Positions 6,104 to 6,128 of a stretch of 6,128 nucleotides of DNA are shown here, piece after piece; positions within the stretch are counted from its first letter, which is position 1; each line of letters opens with the position of its first letter. The position numbers were made by a program, and so were the translations under genes. The notes under the pieces are model-generated. The model saw only the letters and a program-made list of their open reading frames with translations. It was not told where the DNA came from and made no database searches. The stretch is from Turicibacter sp. UBA7094. GTDB lineage: Bacteria; Bacillota_I; Bacilli_A; MOL361; Turicibacteraceae. The stretch is from the NCBI GenBank assembly GCA_002493395.1, contig DKYS01000061.1, forward strand, positions 1 to 6,128. The letters are read 5' to 3'.

Positions 6104-6121
6104 TATATTCAATATATTCAA
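6104..6121. repeat. Two tandem copies of TATATTCAA
   Basis: A 9-base unit TATATTCAA occurs twice in direct succession (6104-6112 and 6113-6121) in an almost pure A/T stretch at the right edge. It is probably simple low-complexity intergenic DNA. Confidence 0.5.
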
Positions 6122-6128
6122 TTATATA

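Noticed and set aside
1..6128. CRISPR array, transposon ends, tRNA genes, riboswitch or defence system
   Set aside because: I saw no regularly spaced repeats, terminal inverted repeats flanking a transposase, cloverleaf sequences, or long structured leaders; the intact genes are all core families.

Overview
The window comes from a low-GC, AT-rich Bacillota-type genome. It has strong GGAGG-type ribosome binding sites, extended -10 promoters, many A/T-flanked hairpin terminators, and a full-length Mbl, the MreB paralogue of rod-shaped Gram-positives. The combination would suit Turicibacter/Erysipelotrichia or Bacilli, but I cannot fix the genus from sequence reading alone.

Layout, left to right. 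At the extreme left edge a near-consensus promoter with phased upstream A-tracts, of the rRNA/tRNA-operon type, fires leftward out of the window. Bases ~48-522 hold no intact gene. They do carry three overlapping plus-strand open segments in successive frames, with hydrophobic stretches, that look like a decayed membrane-protein gene. A perfect 20-bp hairpin (562-604) closes both this remnant and the degV operon. Two tandem minus-strand DegV-family (fatty-acid-binding, FakB-type) genes follow, 26 nt apart, driven from an extended -10 promoter at ~2470. A 412-base divergent intergenic region separates them from a plus-strand YigZ/YvyE (IMPACT family) gene with a TTG start. That gene converges on minus-strand rarA across a compact two-way terminator region (3490-3579). 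Upstream of rarA, a 17-bp hairpin abuts the stop codon of minus-strand mbl. Another hairpin (6068-6101) lies upstream of mbl and probably ends the operon beyond the right edge.

The genes are core housekeeping functions rather than one pathway: exogenous fatty-acid handling (DegV pair), an IMPACT-family protein of unsettled role, replication-fork maintenance (RarA), and cylindrical cell-wall synthesis (Mbl). Transcription is largely modular, with hairpins isolating mbl, rarA, yvyE and the degV pair. I found no evidence of a novel defence, mobile or RNA-guided system. The most interesting items are the decayed gene beside the probable rRNA promoter, the altered ligand motifs in one DegV paralogue, and the unusual terminators.
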